DNA of 56,100 bases from an uncultured bacterium (GTDB lineage Bacteria; Pseudomonadota; Gammaproteobacteria; Burkholderiales; Burkholderiaceae_E), in assembly GCA_903907905.1 (NCBI GenBank), contig CAIVPX010000005.1, positions 1-56,100 on the forward strand. Direction: 5' to 3'. Position 1 is the stretch's first letter. Each line of letters starts with the position of its first letter. The translations under genes were made by a program, and so were the position numbers. The notes beneath the pieces were generated by a model. It saw only the letters and a list, made by a program, of their open reading frames with translations. It had not been told where the DNA came from and ran no database searches. Of the stretch, positions 18,910 through 27,047 are shown piece after piece.

Positions 18910-19578
18910 ATGGACTTCGAACGCGCCCGCTTCAACATGGTCGAGCAGCAGATTCGCCCCTGGGATGTGCTCGACCCGCAGGTCCTCGATCTGCTATTCG
19001 TCATTCGCCGGGAAGAGTTCGTCCCGCCCGCCTTCCGCTCGATCGCCTTCACCGACATGGAAATCCCGCTCGATGTGGGCGGCGGCCGTAGCGGCGAGGT
19101 CATGCTCGCGCCCAAGGTTGAAGCCAGACTGCTCCAGGCGGCCGCACCGCGCGCGGGCGAGTCGGTGCTCGAGATCGGCACCGGCTCGGGCTACATGGCG
19201 GCGCTGCTGTCTCACGGCGCACAACGGGTGCTCAGCTTTGAAATCCGCCCGGAGCTGGCTGCCTTCGCGCGCGACAACCTTTCACGGGCAGGCATCCGCT
19301 CAGTCAGCGTCGAACAGGGCAACGGGCTCGACGCAGTGGCCCAGGGCGCCAAGTTCAACCTCATCGTGTTGTCGGGATCGGTGCCCTTCGTTCCCGAGCC
19401 CTTGCTCGCCGCGCTGCAGCCTGGAGGACGGCTCGTGGCAGTCGTCGGCGAGCAGCCCGTCATGACCGCTCAACTCATCACGCGAACCTCCGATAGCGGG
19501 TATGCTGCCGAGGCCCTATTCGATACGCTTGCCTCGCCCCTCAAGGGCTTCCCGCAGAAAGAACGATTCGTTTTCTGA
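18910..19578 (+). CDS. pcm: Protein-L-isoaspartate O-methyltransferase
   Basis: The 222-residue protein should methylate isoaspartyl residues in damaged proteins, starting their repair. Evidence is the N-terminal FERARFNMVEQQIRPWDVLD block typical of betaproteobacterial Pcm, the SAM motif VLEIGTGSGYMAALL near residue 84, and the overall Rossmann fold. ATG codons at 18904 and 18910 are both in frame; the AGG at 18899-18901 is 8 nt before the second and only 2 nt before the first, so the second was chosen. A lone pcm upstream of tolC is common in Burkholderiales. Confidence 0.88.
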   Translation: MDFERARFNMVEQQIRPWDVLDPQVLDLLFVIRREEFVPPAFRSIAFTDMEIPLDVGGGRSGEVMLAPKVEARLLQAAAPRAGESVLEIGTGSGYMAALLSHGAQRVLSFEIRPELAAFARDNLSRAGIRSVSVEQGNGLDAVAQGAKFNLIVLSGSVPFVPEPLLAALQPGGRLVAVVGEQPVMTAQLITRTSDSGYAAEALFDTLASPLKGFPQKERFVF

Positions 19579-19630
19579 CGCGGCCCGCGCACGATTCTGC
19601 CGCTAACGCTGCGCCCTGGAGACTTCAAGC

Positions 19631-20977
19631 ATGAACCGCTTCACGCTGGCCAACACCGCAATCGCCCTGGCTTGTCTTACTGTACTGCCCGCCACGCAGG
19701 CCATGGACCTCGCTCAGGCATACAAGCTTGCACTCAGCAATGATTCGCAGGTGGCCAGTGCGCTCTCGCAACTGCAGGTCATCCGGGCGCGGCTTCCCCA
19801 GGCCGAAGCGGCGCTCAAGCCCAGTGTCAACTCTTCGGCGGTCCTGCAACGCCAATATGGGCAGGTCTATTACCCGCCCCCCAGGCTCGATGCCACCCTG
19901 CAGTACAACAGCCAGACCTACTCGGTGAACCTCACCTACCCGGTCTACCGCCTGCAAAACGTCGAGGCGCTCGAGCAAAGCAAGCTGCAGATCGGTGTGG
20001 CCGAAGCGCAATACGCTGCAGCGGCGCAAGACCTGATACTTCGCGTTTCCCAGGCCTACTTCGACGTGTTGTCCTCTCGGGACAACATCAACACCATCCA
20101 GGCTCAGAAGCGAGCCATTACCGAGCAACTGGCCGCGGCCAAGCGAAACTTCGAAGTGGGTACAGCCACCATCACCGACCAGCAGGAAGCGCAGGCTCGC
20201 TTCGATCTGGCGGTTGCGCAGGAACTGGCCGCTCAAAATGATTTCGAGGTCAAGCGTGCCGCGCTGGCTTTGCTGGTGGGACGGTCGGTCGGCGATATCA
20301 ACGTGCTTCGGCGGGGGGTTCAACTGACCAGCCCGCAACCGACCCAGGAATCACAGTGGACGGGCGCTGCTCGCGATGCCAACTACAGCGTGCAGCAGGC
20401 TCGTATCAGTTCCGAAGTCGCCAAGCGGGAAATCGATCGTCAGCGTTACGCCGACAACGTCACCGTCGATGTGTCGGGTTCGCTGGTACATGGGCGCAGC
20501 GCCACCTACAGCCAGGTCAACACCAATTACGCCCTGAGCGGAATCGGCCTCACCATCTCCAAGCCGCTCTACACGGGCGGACTGGTCGACGCACGGATCC
20601 GCGAAGCGGTCGCGGCCCACGAAAAGGCCTTGTCAGACCTTGAAACGGCGCGCAGGCAGGCCGAACTGTCCGCGCGTCAGGCCTTCTACGGAGTCAATAG
20701 CGGCCTGGCTCAAATTCGCGCGCTCGAGGCAGCCGAAAGGTCCAGCCAGCTTGCGCTCGACTCCAACCTGCTGGGCTACCAGGTGGGCGTTCGTATCAAT
20801 ATCGATGTGCTCAACGCCCAGCAACAGTTGTTCACCACGCGGCGAGACCTCGCTCGTGCCCGCTACGACACACTGCTCAACAGCCTGCGACTCAAAACCA
20901 CCAACGGGTCGCTACGCGAAGAAGACCTGGCCAGTATCAACGCCATGCTGGTCACGCCCGAAGCCGCCCGAAACTAA
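19631..20977 (+). CDS. tolC: TolC-family outer-membrane channel
   Basis: The 448-residue protein has a Sec signal (about residues 1-24) and the duplicated helical architecture of TolC (for example MDLAQAYKLALSNDSQVASA at the start and the helices with ARRQAELSARQAFYGVNSG later), including NLTYPVYRLQNVEALEQS and its second-half counterpart GLTISKPLYTGGLVDARIREA. It forms a trimeric tunnel for type I secretion and RND or ABC export. GGAG lies about 11 nt before the ATG. It is the natural partner for the RND pump just upstream and follows pcm by 52 nt. Confidence 0.9.
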   Translation: MNRFTLANTAIALACLTVLPATQAMDLAQAYKLALSNDSQVASALSQLQVIRARLPQAEAALKPSVNSSAVLQRQYGQVYYPPPRLDATLQYNSQTYSVNLTYPVYRLQNVEALEQSKLQIGVAEAQYAAAAQDLILRVSQAYFDVLSSRDNINTIQAQKRAITEQLAAAKRNFEVGTATITDQQEAQARFDLAVAQELAAQNDFEVKRAALALLVGRSVGDINVLRRGVQLTSPQPTQESQWTGAARDANYSVQQARISSEVAKREIDRQRYADNVTVDVSGSLVHGRSATYSQVNTNYALSGIGLTISKPLYTGGLVDARIREAVAAHEKALSDLETARRQAELSARQAFYGVNSGLAQIRALEAAERSSQLALDSNLLGYQVGVRINIDVLNAQQQLFTTRRDLARARYDTLLNSLRLKTTNGSLREEDLASINAMLVTPEAARN

Positions 20978-20990
20978 GCGCTGTCGGCGC

Positions 20991-21020
20991 GCGCCGAGCC
21001 TGGGGTGCCGCGCTCGGCGC
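20991..21020. terminator. Hairpin at the tolC/waaA convergent junction
   Basis: GCGCCGAG and CTCGGCGC pair perfectly around a 14-nt loop, beginning 14 nt after the tolC stop. It is a candidate terminator without a T-tract. Confidence 0.4.
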
Positions 21021-21056
21021 TGACCGAACGGCGCTGACCCGGCGGTGCTGACCGCC
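21015..21056. repeat. Three tandem 14-bp repeats between tolC and waaA
   Basis: The units CGGCGCTGACCGAA, CGGCGCTGACCCGG and CGGTGCTGACCGCC follow each other directly with a 14-bp period and overlap the right arm of the hairpin. The block lies in the 102-nt gap between the convergent genes. No function is evident; it may be a slippage product. Confidence 0.7.
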
Positions 21057-21079
21057 CTCGCGCCGCGCTGTTTTCGCCT

Positions 21080-22441
21080 TCAGTCCGCCTCATCATCGCG
21101 CTTGCCACCAGGCGGCGTCAGCAGGCCCTCCAGATGCCCCACGGTGCGAAGCGTGGCCCCCTGATGCCGGCGCGCAAAGCCCGTGCCGCAGCCGCCCATC
21201 AGGCGACGGCGGGGCTCGTCACCGATCAGCCCCAGCGCGAGGCCGACCGCTCCGGCGGCATCGTTCACCCGCATCGCGGCCTCTGCCTCGATGGCTTCTT
21301 CGCTGACCTGTGCAAAATTGAAGGTGTGAGGGCCCAGTAACACCGGCACGCCTAGGGCGCAGGCCTCGATCAGGTTCTGCCCCCCCAGGGGCAGCAGCGA
21401 ACCGCCAATGATTGCGACGTCCGCTAACGCGTAATAGGCGAACATTTCGCCCATGGAATCGCCGATCAGTACCTCGCCATCAGCCCACCCGGCCAAGGCC
21501 GATACCGCCGCCGTATTCTGCGCAAGCAGGACCGACCGCCGCCCGACCCGCAGGCCGAGCGCCTGCGCCTGATCCGCCACTTCGTCAAAACGTTGGGGAT
21601 GCCGGGGCACCAACACCAGCAGGGGCATCGCGGCCGCCCCGCGCTGCGCGCGCTCGGCCTGCCATGCCGCCAACAACAAGGCCTCCTCGCCATCGCGGGT
21701 GCTGGCGGCCAGCACGACGCCCCGGTTGGGCAATGTCGCATCCAAGACCTGCCGCCAACGGCGCCCCATACCTACCGCCGACGCTGGCGCTTCGATGTCA
21801 AACTTGAGATTGCCCACCACCGGCGATTCGGGCCAACCCAGACATGCCAGCCGCTCGGCATCCGAGCGGGTCTGGGCCAACACCAGGCTGAGCGAAGCGA
21901 GCGCCGGGCGAATCAGCGAGGCCCAGCGCAAGCCCTTGCGCAAGGACTTGTCCGACAGCCGGGCATTGATCAGGGCGACCGGTCGCCGCAGGCGGCGGGC
22001 TGCAGCCACGAGATTCGGCCAGAGTTCAGTCTCCATCAGCACGAGCAGATCGGGTTGCACCCGCTGGATCATCCGCCGCGTGGCACCGGGGTAATCCCAG
22101 GCGAGCCAGGCTTGGCTCAGACGGCCATCCGTCACCAGGTCGCGAAAGAGCTGCGCGCCGGTTTCGCGACCGGTGGGCGTCATATGGGTGAGTAGCACCC
22201 GGTCATCGGGATGCCGCGCCAGCCAGGCCCGCACCAAAGGCTCCGCAGCGCGGGTCTCGCCCACTGAGACCGCATGTACCCAAATCAGTCGGCCGCCGCG
22301 CGACTCGCCCATCCGTAGCCAGCCGAAGCGCTCACCCACAGCGCTGAGATAGCCCCGCTGTCGCCTGCTGCGCCAGAGCAAGGACAGCAGCAGCAGCGGC
22401 GTGGCCAGATACCAGGCGCAGGCGTAAAGAAAGCGGCTCAA
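21080..22441 (-). CDS. waaA: 3-deoxy-D-manno-octulosonic acid (Kdo) transferase
   Basis: The 453-residue inner-membrane protein attaches Kdo from CMP-Kdo to lipid IVA, the first step of the lipopolysaccharide core. It has an N-terminal anchor, then a GT-B fold. Visible family motifs are IWVHAVSVGETRAAEPLVRA near residue 53, LMETELWPN near 137, ASTRDGEEALLLAAW near 246 and GGSLLPLGGQNLIEACALG near 350. The Glu of VSVGE is the expected catalytic base. It is convergent with tolC and divergent from the mannosyltransferase-like gene, so this region is the start of the lipopolysaccharide block. Confidence 0.93.
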   Translation of the reverse strand: MSRFLYACAWYLATPLLLLSLLWRSRRQRGYLSAVGERFGWLRMGESRGGRLIWVHAVSVGETRAAEPLVRAWLARHPDDRVLLTHMTPTGRETGAQLFRDLVTDGRLSQAWLAWDYPGATRRMIQRVQPDLLVLMETELWPNLVAAARRLRRPVALINARLSDKSLRKGLRWASLIRPALASLSLVLAQTRSDAERLACLGWPESPVVGNLKFDIEAPASAVGMGRRWRQVLDATLPNRGVVLAASTRDGEEALLLAAWQAERAQRGAAAMPLLVLVPRHPQRFDEVADQAQALGLRVGRRSVLLAQNTAAVSALAGWADGEVLIGDSMGEMFAYYALADVAIIGGSLLPLGGQNLIEACALGVPVLLGPHTFNFAQVSEEAIEAEAAMRVNDAAGAVGLALGLIGDEPRRRLMGGCGTGFARRHQGATLRTVGHLEGLLTPPGGKRDDEAD

Positions 22442-22562
22442 GGCGTCGGCCTTCGCAGCTGGTTTGTACCGTAGCCGACGCGCGAGCAGGGCTCGACCCG
22501 GGATCCAGGCGCGAGAAGGCGGAAGGCAGGGAGCAATCGGTTGGACATGCCAGAGTGCGTCA

Positions 22563-22589
22563 GTGACGGAACGCTCCGGATGCTATGCT
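22563..22589 (+). promoter_or_regulatory. Possible sigma-70 promoter overlapping the annotated start of the GT4 gene
   Basis: GTGACG (22563-22568) and TATGCT (22584-22589) are 15 nt apart, resembling a short-spaced -35/-10 pair. If used, transcription would begin after the ATG at 22585 and the protein would have to start further downstream. Confidence 0.3.
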
Positions 22590-23733
22590 TGACGCGTCCC
22601 CTCAGCAAGCCAAACCCGACGTGGCACCGCCCCCTGCGAGCCCCGTCCCTGCGCCAGACACTTGCCCCAGCGCCATGCCGCTCAGCCCGGATCCGGAAGT
22701 CATCGTTTTCAATCTGAAGGAGCGCTACACGGGCGTCTCAGCCACTGTCAACGCCCTGGTTCCGCTGCAGATGTCGCAATGGCGTCTGGGCTATTGCGGC
22801 ACCACCCTGTCCAACGGCGTCACTGGCATGAGCCTGAAGCAGGCCATCGCCCTCTCTCGCGAGGCCCCGCAAGACCGCGCCTTCCGCATCTGGCATGTCC
22901 GGCGAGACCACGAAATGATGGCGGGCCTCTGGGCCCGGGACGTCTTGCGGCTGCCGATCAGGCTGGTGTTCACCTCGGCCGCTCAGCATCGTCACGGCTG
23001 GTTTCCACGCTGGCTCATCTCGCGCATGAATGCCGTCATTTCAACCACGCCCAAGGCGGCGAGCTTCGTGCCCAACACCACTGCAGTGGTGCCCCACGGC
23101 ATCGACCTGACCCGCTTCAGTCCCCCGCGCGACAAATTGGCGGCCTGGGCGAGCAGTGGTCTGCCGGGGCGCTACGGCATTGGCACCTTCGGGCGCGTGC
23201 GACCCGACAAGGGCAGCGATGTCTTTGTCGACGCGATGATCGCAGCCCTGCCGCAACTGCCCGAGGCCACTGCCGTGATCGCCGGCCTGGCCCAGGCGAA
23301 ACACCAGGCCTTCGAAGCGTCGCTCCGGACGAAAATCGCGGCGGCCGGCCTGTCTGATCGCATCGTCTTGCTTGGCGAGGTGCCGGCAGCACAGGTCCAC
23401 GAGTGGTATCAACGGTGCCTGGTCTGTATTGCCTGCCCACGTTACGAGCCCTTCGGGCTGACCCCCTTCGAGGCGGCGGCCAGTGGATGCGCGCCCATCT
23501 GCTCGCGCACCGGCGCGTTCGAAGAACTCGTCGATCAGCCCGGCCACAACGGCCTGCTGGTCGACACGGGCGACGCCTCCGGGCTCGCCAGGGCGGTGCT
23601 TGACATGCTGAGCCCGCCCGAACGGGCGAGGGCCATGGGTCAAGCCGCGCTGGATCGCGTGACGCGGCAGTTTTCGCTCCAACGCGAGGCCGAAGGCATC
23701 GGTCACGTCTATCGGCAGATGTTCGATGCCTGA
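22585..23733 (+). CDS. GT4-family glycosyltransferase, LpcC-like lipopolysaccharide core mannosyltransferase
   Basis: The 382-residue product (292-350 residues if a later start is used) is a GT-B enzyme. NLKERYTGVSATVNALVPLQ-like residues near 44-63 and VPHGIDLTRFSPP near 172 match LpcC-type core mannosyltransferases; the nucleotide-sugar site is YEPFGLTPFEAAASG near 291. It likely adds a mannose or heptose-like sugar to Kdo or the inner core at the cytoplasmic face. The first 30 residues are Pro/Ala-rich; ATG at 22675 (MPLSPDPEV) is an alternative start. It overlaps the next gene by 8 nt, and is first of a run of lipopolysaccharide genes. Confidence 0.78.
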   Translation: MLDASPQQAKPDVAPPPASPVPAPDTCPSAMPLSPDPEVIVFNLKERYTGVSATVNALVPLQMSQWRLGYCGTTLSNGVTGMSLKQAIALSREAPQDRAFRIWHVRRDHEMMAGLWARDVLRLPIRLVFTSAAQHRHGWFPRWLISRMNAVISTTPKAASFVPNTTAVVPHGIDLTRFSPPRDKLAAWASSGLPGRYGIGTFGRVRPDKGSDVFVDAMIAALPQLPEATAVIAGLAQAKHQAFEASLRTKIAAAGLSDRIVLLGEVPAAQVHEWYQRCLVCIACPRYEPFGLTPFEAAASGCAPICSRTGAFEELVDQPGHNGLLVDTGDASGLARAVLDMLSPPERARAMGQAALDRVTRQFSLQREAEGIGHVYRQMFDA

Positions 23734-24631
23734 GCGCACCGCCGGCATGCAAAGCGCCTCGCACGCCAACCCGGCCCTGCTCGCCAGCGTGACGGTGATC
23801 GTCGTCACCTTCGAGAGTGCGCACTGCCTGCCGGCCCTCACACCGCTGCTGCTCGGCTGCCCGAATGTCATCATCGTGGACAACGCCAGCGGCGACGGCA
23901 CCGTCGATCGCGCGCGCGACATGCTCCCGCATGCGCGCCTCATCGCCCTCGATCGCAACCTCGGGTTTGGCGCAGCCAACAACCGGGCGCTCGACGAGGT
24001 GCGCACGCCCTACGCCTTTCTGCTCAATCCCGACTGCGAAATCACCGCCGACGATCTGGCCATTCTCATCGAGGAAGCCCAACGCTTTCCCGATGCCGCG
24101 ATCCTTGTACCCCAACTGGTCAACGCTCAGGGCGAACCCGATTTAAGCTATCGCTGGCCCGCCACCCACTGGAGCTCGCGCGGGCCCGGCGCAAGCGGAC
24201 CGAGTTGCGTCGGCTTCGTCTGCGGCGCTGCCATGCTCTTCGTGATCGGAAACATGGGCGATGAGGGCCGCTTCGATGAACGCTTCTTTCTGTACTACGA
24301 AGACGATGACCTGTGCCTGCGCCTGTTCAACGCCAAGCGTTCAATGATCGTGGTCCCGCGCGTCACGGCCCTTCACCGGTCGAGGGGGTCGGTACGGGGC
24401 CGATCGCCCCTGCGCGCCGAGTACCTCCGGGGCTATCACCACGCACAATCGAAACTGAGTTTTTCGCTCAAACACGGCCAGCCCGGCAAAGCGAAACGGC
24501 TGCGCGTGCGCACCCTCGCCCTGGCCGTGATCACCTGGCCCCTGCGCCTGCTGGTGTTTTCACCGCGCATGCTCGCCCGACTGACCGGGCGTATCAAGGG
24601 TCTGATCCAATGGACGCGCCATGACCACTGA
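23726..24631 (+). CDS. GT2-family glycosyltransferase, WbbL/rhamnosyltransferase-like
   Basis: The 301-residue protein has a GT-A fold. TVIVVTFES near residue 22, VIIVDNASGDGTVD near 49 and FLLNPDCEI near 94 form the nucleotide-sugar site, with the NPD in place of DXD as in rhamnosyltransferases of this group. ERFFLYYEDDDLCLRL near 184 is the catalytic ED block. A C-terminal hydrophobic stretch (about 265-290) suggests membrane association. It overlaps both neighbours by 8 and 11 nt, so it is translated as part of one operon for core or O-chain assembly. The sugar is inferred only. Confidence 0.8.
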   Translation: MPERTAGMQSASHANPALLASVTVIVVTFESAHCLPALTPLLLGCPNVIIVDNASGDGTVDRARDMLPHARLIALDRNLGFGAANNRALDEVRTPYAFLLNPDCEITADDLAILIEEAQRFPDAAILVPQLVNAQGEPDLSYRWPATHWSSRGPGASGPSCVGFVCGAAMLFVIGNMGDEGRFDERFFLYYEDDDLCLRLFNAKRSMIVVPRVTALHRSRGSVRGRSPLRAEYLRGYHHAQSKLSFSLKHGQPGKAKRLRVRTLALAVITWPLRLLVFSPRMLARLTGRIKGLIQWTRHDH

Positions 24632-25418
24632 GCCTGCCAAACAAACGCCAAGCTTGTGCATTGGCATCCTCGCCTTCAACGAGGCGCGCCGCATCGCCGC
24701 GTGCGTACAAAGCGCGGCCTTTGCCGATCAGGTGCTGGTCATCGATTCGGGAAGCCGCGACGACACGCGCGAGAGCGCAGCCAAATTAGGCGCCGAGGTG
24801 CATGTCTACGATCGGTGGGAGGGGTTCGCGGCCCAGCGTAACCGCCTGCTATCGCATGTCCGCGCCGATTACATTTTTTTTCTCGATGCCGACGAAGTCA
24901 TTCCAGATGGCCTGCGAGACGAAATCCTGCAACTTGTTTCGAGCGGCCGAGCGGTGCGCGGCGAAATTCTCTGGAATCAGGTGGCATTCGGCCGCCCGCT
25001 CAGCGCCATGAAATCCACCGGCGGCATCGAGCGGCTGTTTCGCACCGATACGCTCCTGCGCTACGAAGGGGTCGTGCACGAAGCAGCGATCCTCAATTCA
25101 AACGAGATCGCAGTGGTCAAGATGAAGCATCGTCTTCTGCACTACTCGCGCGAAACGGTTTACGAGAGCCTTCAAAAACTCGCCCAGTACGTGCAACTCG
25201 GTGCGGCCAAGCGTGCGGCTGCGGGTAAACGGGGCGGCGTGCTCAGAGGTTTTGCGTCAGCCCTGGCGATCTTTGTTCGGCTCTACCTTTTCAGACGCGG
25301 CTTTCTCTGTGGCGCCGAAGGCTTCCTGTTCTGCTTTTTCATTGCGCTTGAGTGTTTCTTTCGCTACGCAGCGCTCAAGTATGATGCCGCGCTGCTGGCG
25401 GGCACGGTCAAGCGCTAG
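24621..25418 (+). CDS. GT2-family glycosyltransferase, WaaE/KdtX-like
   Basis: The 265-residue protein resembles WaaE/KdtX core glucosyltransferases. Motifs are GILAFNEARRIAACVQSA near residue 14, QVLVIDSGSRDDT near 37, and the metal DXD as FFLDADEVIPDG near 81. RLLHYSRETVYESLQKLAQY near 172 and the hydrophobic C-terminus RLYLFRRGFLCGAEGFLFCF near 215 are characteristic of the group. It is thought to add beta-1,4-linked glucose or a similar residue to inner-core heptose. It overlaps the preceding GT gene by 11 nt. Confidence 0.82.
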   Translation: MTTEPAKQTPSLCIGILAFNEARRIAACVQSAAFADQVLVIDSGSRDDTRESAAKLGAEVHVYDRWEGFAAQRNRLLSHVRADYIFFLDADEVIPDGLRDEILQLVSSGRAVRGEILWNQVAFGRPLSAMKSTGGIERLFRTDTLLRYEGVVHEAAILNSNEIAVVKMKHRLLHYSRETVYESLQKLAQYVQLGAAKRAAAGKRGGVLRGFASALAIFVRLYLFRRGFLCGAEGFLFCFFIALECFFRYAALKYDAALLAGTVKR

Positions 25419-25453
25419 GTACACCAGCATCGCTCCTCCTCTCGGCAGACACC

Positions 25454-26128
25454 ATGAAAATTTCCCGGCTCATCAAGTTGCTCTGGCAAGGTAGCCTGCG
25501 CGTGCACTTCAGCCAGTATGGCGAGGATGTCATCCTGCACAAGCTGTTCGGTTCGAAGTTCTCCGAAGGCTTCTACATCGACGTGGGTGCGCACCACCCG
25601 TTCAGACAATCGAACACGGCCTATCTCTGGCTGCTCGGCTGGAATGGTGTCAACGTCGACGCCAGCGCGGCAGCCATCCGTGTGTTTGAGCGGGTCAGAA
25701 GCGGGGACGTGAACCTCTGGTCGGCAGTCGTCGACGAAGACACGGCGGCAAAACAGACTCAGATCACGCTCTACTCGAACAAGGCCATCGACCTTGGCGC
25801 CACCTGCGACGAGACACTCGCTCGCGAACGCGGCACCGTCCGGGCCGAAACCGTTCCCTGCACCTCGCTGGCCAACATCATCAACACCTATGGCGAAAAG
25901 AACGGCGGGGTCATCCATTTTCTGAACATCGACATCGAAGGCTTCGACGAGAAAGCAGTCGAGTCGATTCACCTCTGGCGCTACAAGCCCAAGGTGATCT
26001 GTGTGGAAATCTACGAGAAAAACATTCGGGCGGTGCTGCAAACCGCCGCCTGCCGAAAGTTGGAAGACGAGGGGTACATTCTGCTGGAGCGGGTCGGGCT
26101 GACCGCCGTGTTCCAACTCACCCGCTAA
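25454..26128 (+). CDS. FkbM-family S-adenosylmethionine methyltransferase
   Basis: The 224-residue protein has the FkbM pattern: FSQYGEDVILHKLF near residue 22, GFYIDVGAHHPFRQSNT near 38 (SAM-binding loop), and FLNIDIEGFDEKAV near 157. Members O-methylate sugars or polyketides. In this context a sugar of the lipopolysaccharide or a capsule is the likely target. It follows WaaE-like GT by 35 nt. The AT content is somewhat higher than in its neighbours, which may point to later acquisition. Confidence 0.8.
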   Translation: MKISRLIKLLWQGSLRVHFSQYGEDVILHKLFGSKFSEGFYIDVGAHHPFRQSNTAYLWLLGWNGVNVDASAAAIRVFERVRSGDVNLWSAVVDEDTAAKQTQITLYSNKAIDLGATCDETLARERGTVRAETVPCTSLANIINTYGEKNGGVIHFLNIDIEGFDEKAVESIHLWRYKPKVICVEIYEKNIRAVLQTAACRKLEDEGYILLERVGLTAVFQLTR

Positions 26129-26261
26129 CACTGAGCCTGCACAACGACGCCGCCGTTACAGCCTGTAGCACCCTGCAGAGCAATCCACCCGGGGCACCTC
26201 AGCGGCCAAGCCTCTGGGTGCTTCGGCAAGCGGCAAAAATCGGGCATCGGGAAAAGACACC

Positions 26262-27002
26262 ATGGGCGAAAAGAACCGGATTATCCGCAAGCTCTACAAG
26301 CTTCTATCGAGGCGGGTGCTGTCGAACCCCGCTCGAGCAGGGCACTATCTGCCGTCGATCATCAATACACCGGCTGAGTCTGCCCCCCCCAGCAAGCGCC
26401 TGCTCGAACTCGCCTTTGGGGCGATCCGGATCGCCTCGGAGCAAACAATCACAGGCGTCAACGAAGCGCTACCCGATAGCCACCTGTACAACCGGTTTCC
26501 CGGCGAGCACTACCGCTTGCTAAAGGCCATCGTTCGTTTACTCAATCCCGCGCTGATTGTCGAGATCGGCACCTTTACCGGAATGGGCAGCTTCGCGCTC
26601 AGACAAAGCGCGCAAGGGGCGCTGCATACCTTCGACATCCTCGCCTGGGACACTTTTCAGAGTCATCTCACACCGGGCGACTTCGCTGAGGGCAAGATGG
26701 TTCAACATCTTGCCGACCTCAGCGACCAGGCACAATTTTCCGCTCACAAAAGTCTTCTCGAATCCGCCTCTCTCATCTTTCTCGACGGACCCAAGGACGG
26801 CGTCTTCGAAGCAAGGATGCTGGGGCTGCTGTCGCAACTCGGCACGCATCCGGGACGCTTGCTGGTCATCGACGATATTCGATTCGTGAATATGGTCGAC
26901 AACTGGAACGCCATCGACTCGCCCAAGCTCGACTTGAGCTCGTTCGGCCACTGGAGCGGCACGGGCCTGGTTGACCTCAGCGAGCCGCTTCGGCTTGCCT
27001 GA
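26262..27002 (+). CDS. Class I SAM-dependent methyltransferase of unknown target
   Basis: The 246-residue protein has a Rossmann-type core: LIVEIGTFTGMGSFALR near residue 103 is the SAM loop, and ASLIFLDGPKDGVFEARML near 168 and LLVIDDIRFVNM near 200 resemble the metal-binding Asp loops of O-methyltransferases and related sugar-modifying proteins. The N-terminal 90 residues are not recognised. There are 133 nt of non-coding sequence before it with no clear promoter. Position between FkbM and waaL suggests glycan modification, but this is inference. Confidence 0.65.
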   Translation: MGEKNRIIRKLYKLLSRRVLSNPARAGHYLPSIINTPAESAPPSKRLLELAFGAIRIASEQTITGVNEALPDSHLYNRFPGEHYRLLKAIVRLLNPALIVEIGTFTGMGSFALRQSAQGALHTFDILAWDTFQSHLTPGDFAEGKMVQHLADLSDQAQFSAHKSLLESASLIFLDGPKDGVFEARMLGLLSQLGTHPGRLLVIDDIRFVNMVDNWNAIDSPKLDLSSFGHWSGTGLVDLSEPLRLA

Positions 27003-27047
27003 TCGAACAGCCCGGTCGGCGCCCTCCCTTCATAGCATCCCGCCGGA

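Noticed and set aside
26129-26261. A small gene or regulatory RNA between the FkbM gene and the next methyltransferase
   Set aside because: Only imperfect short inverted repeats are present and no open frame with a ribosome site was found.
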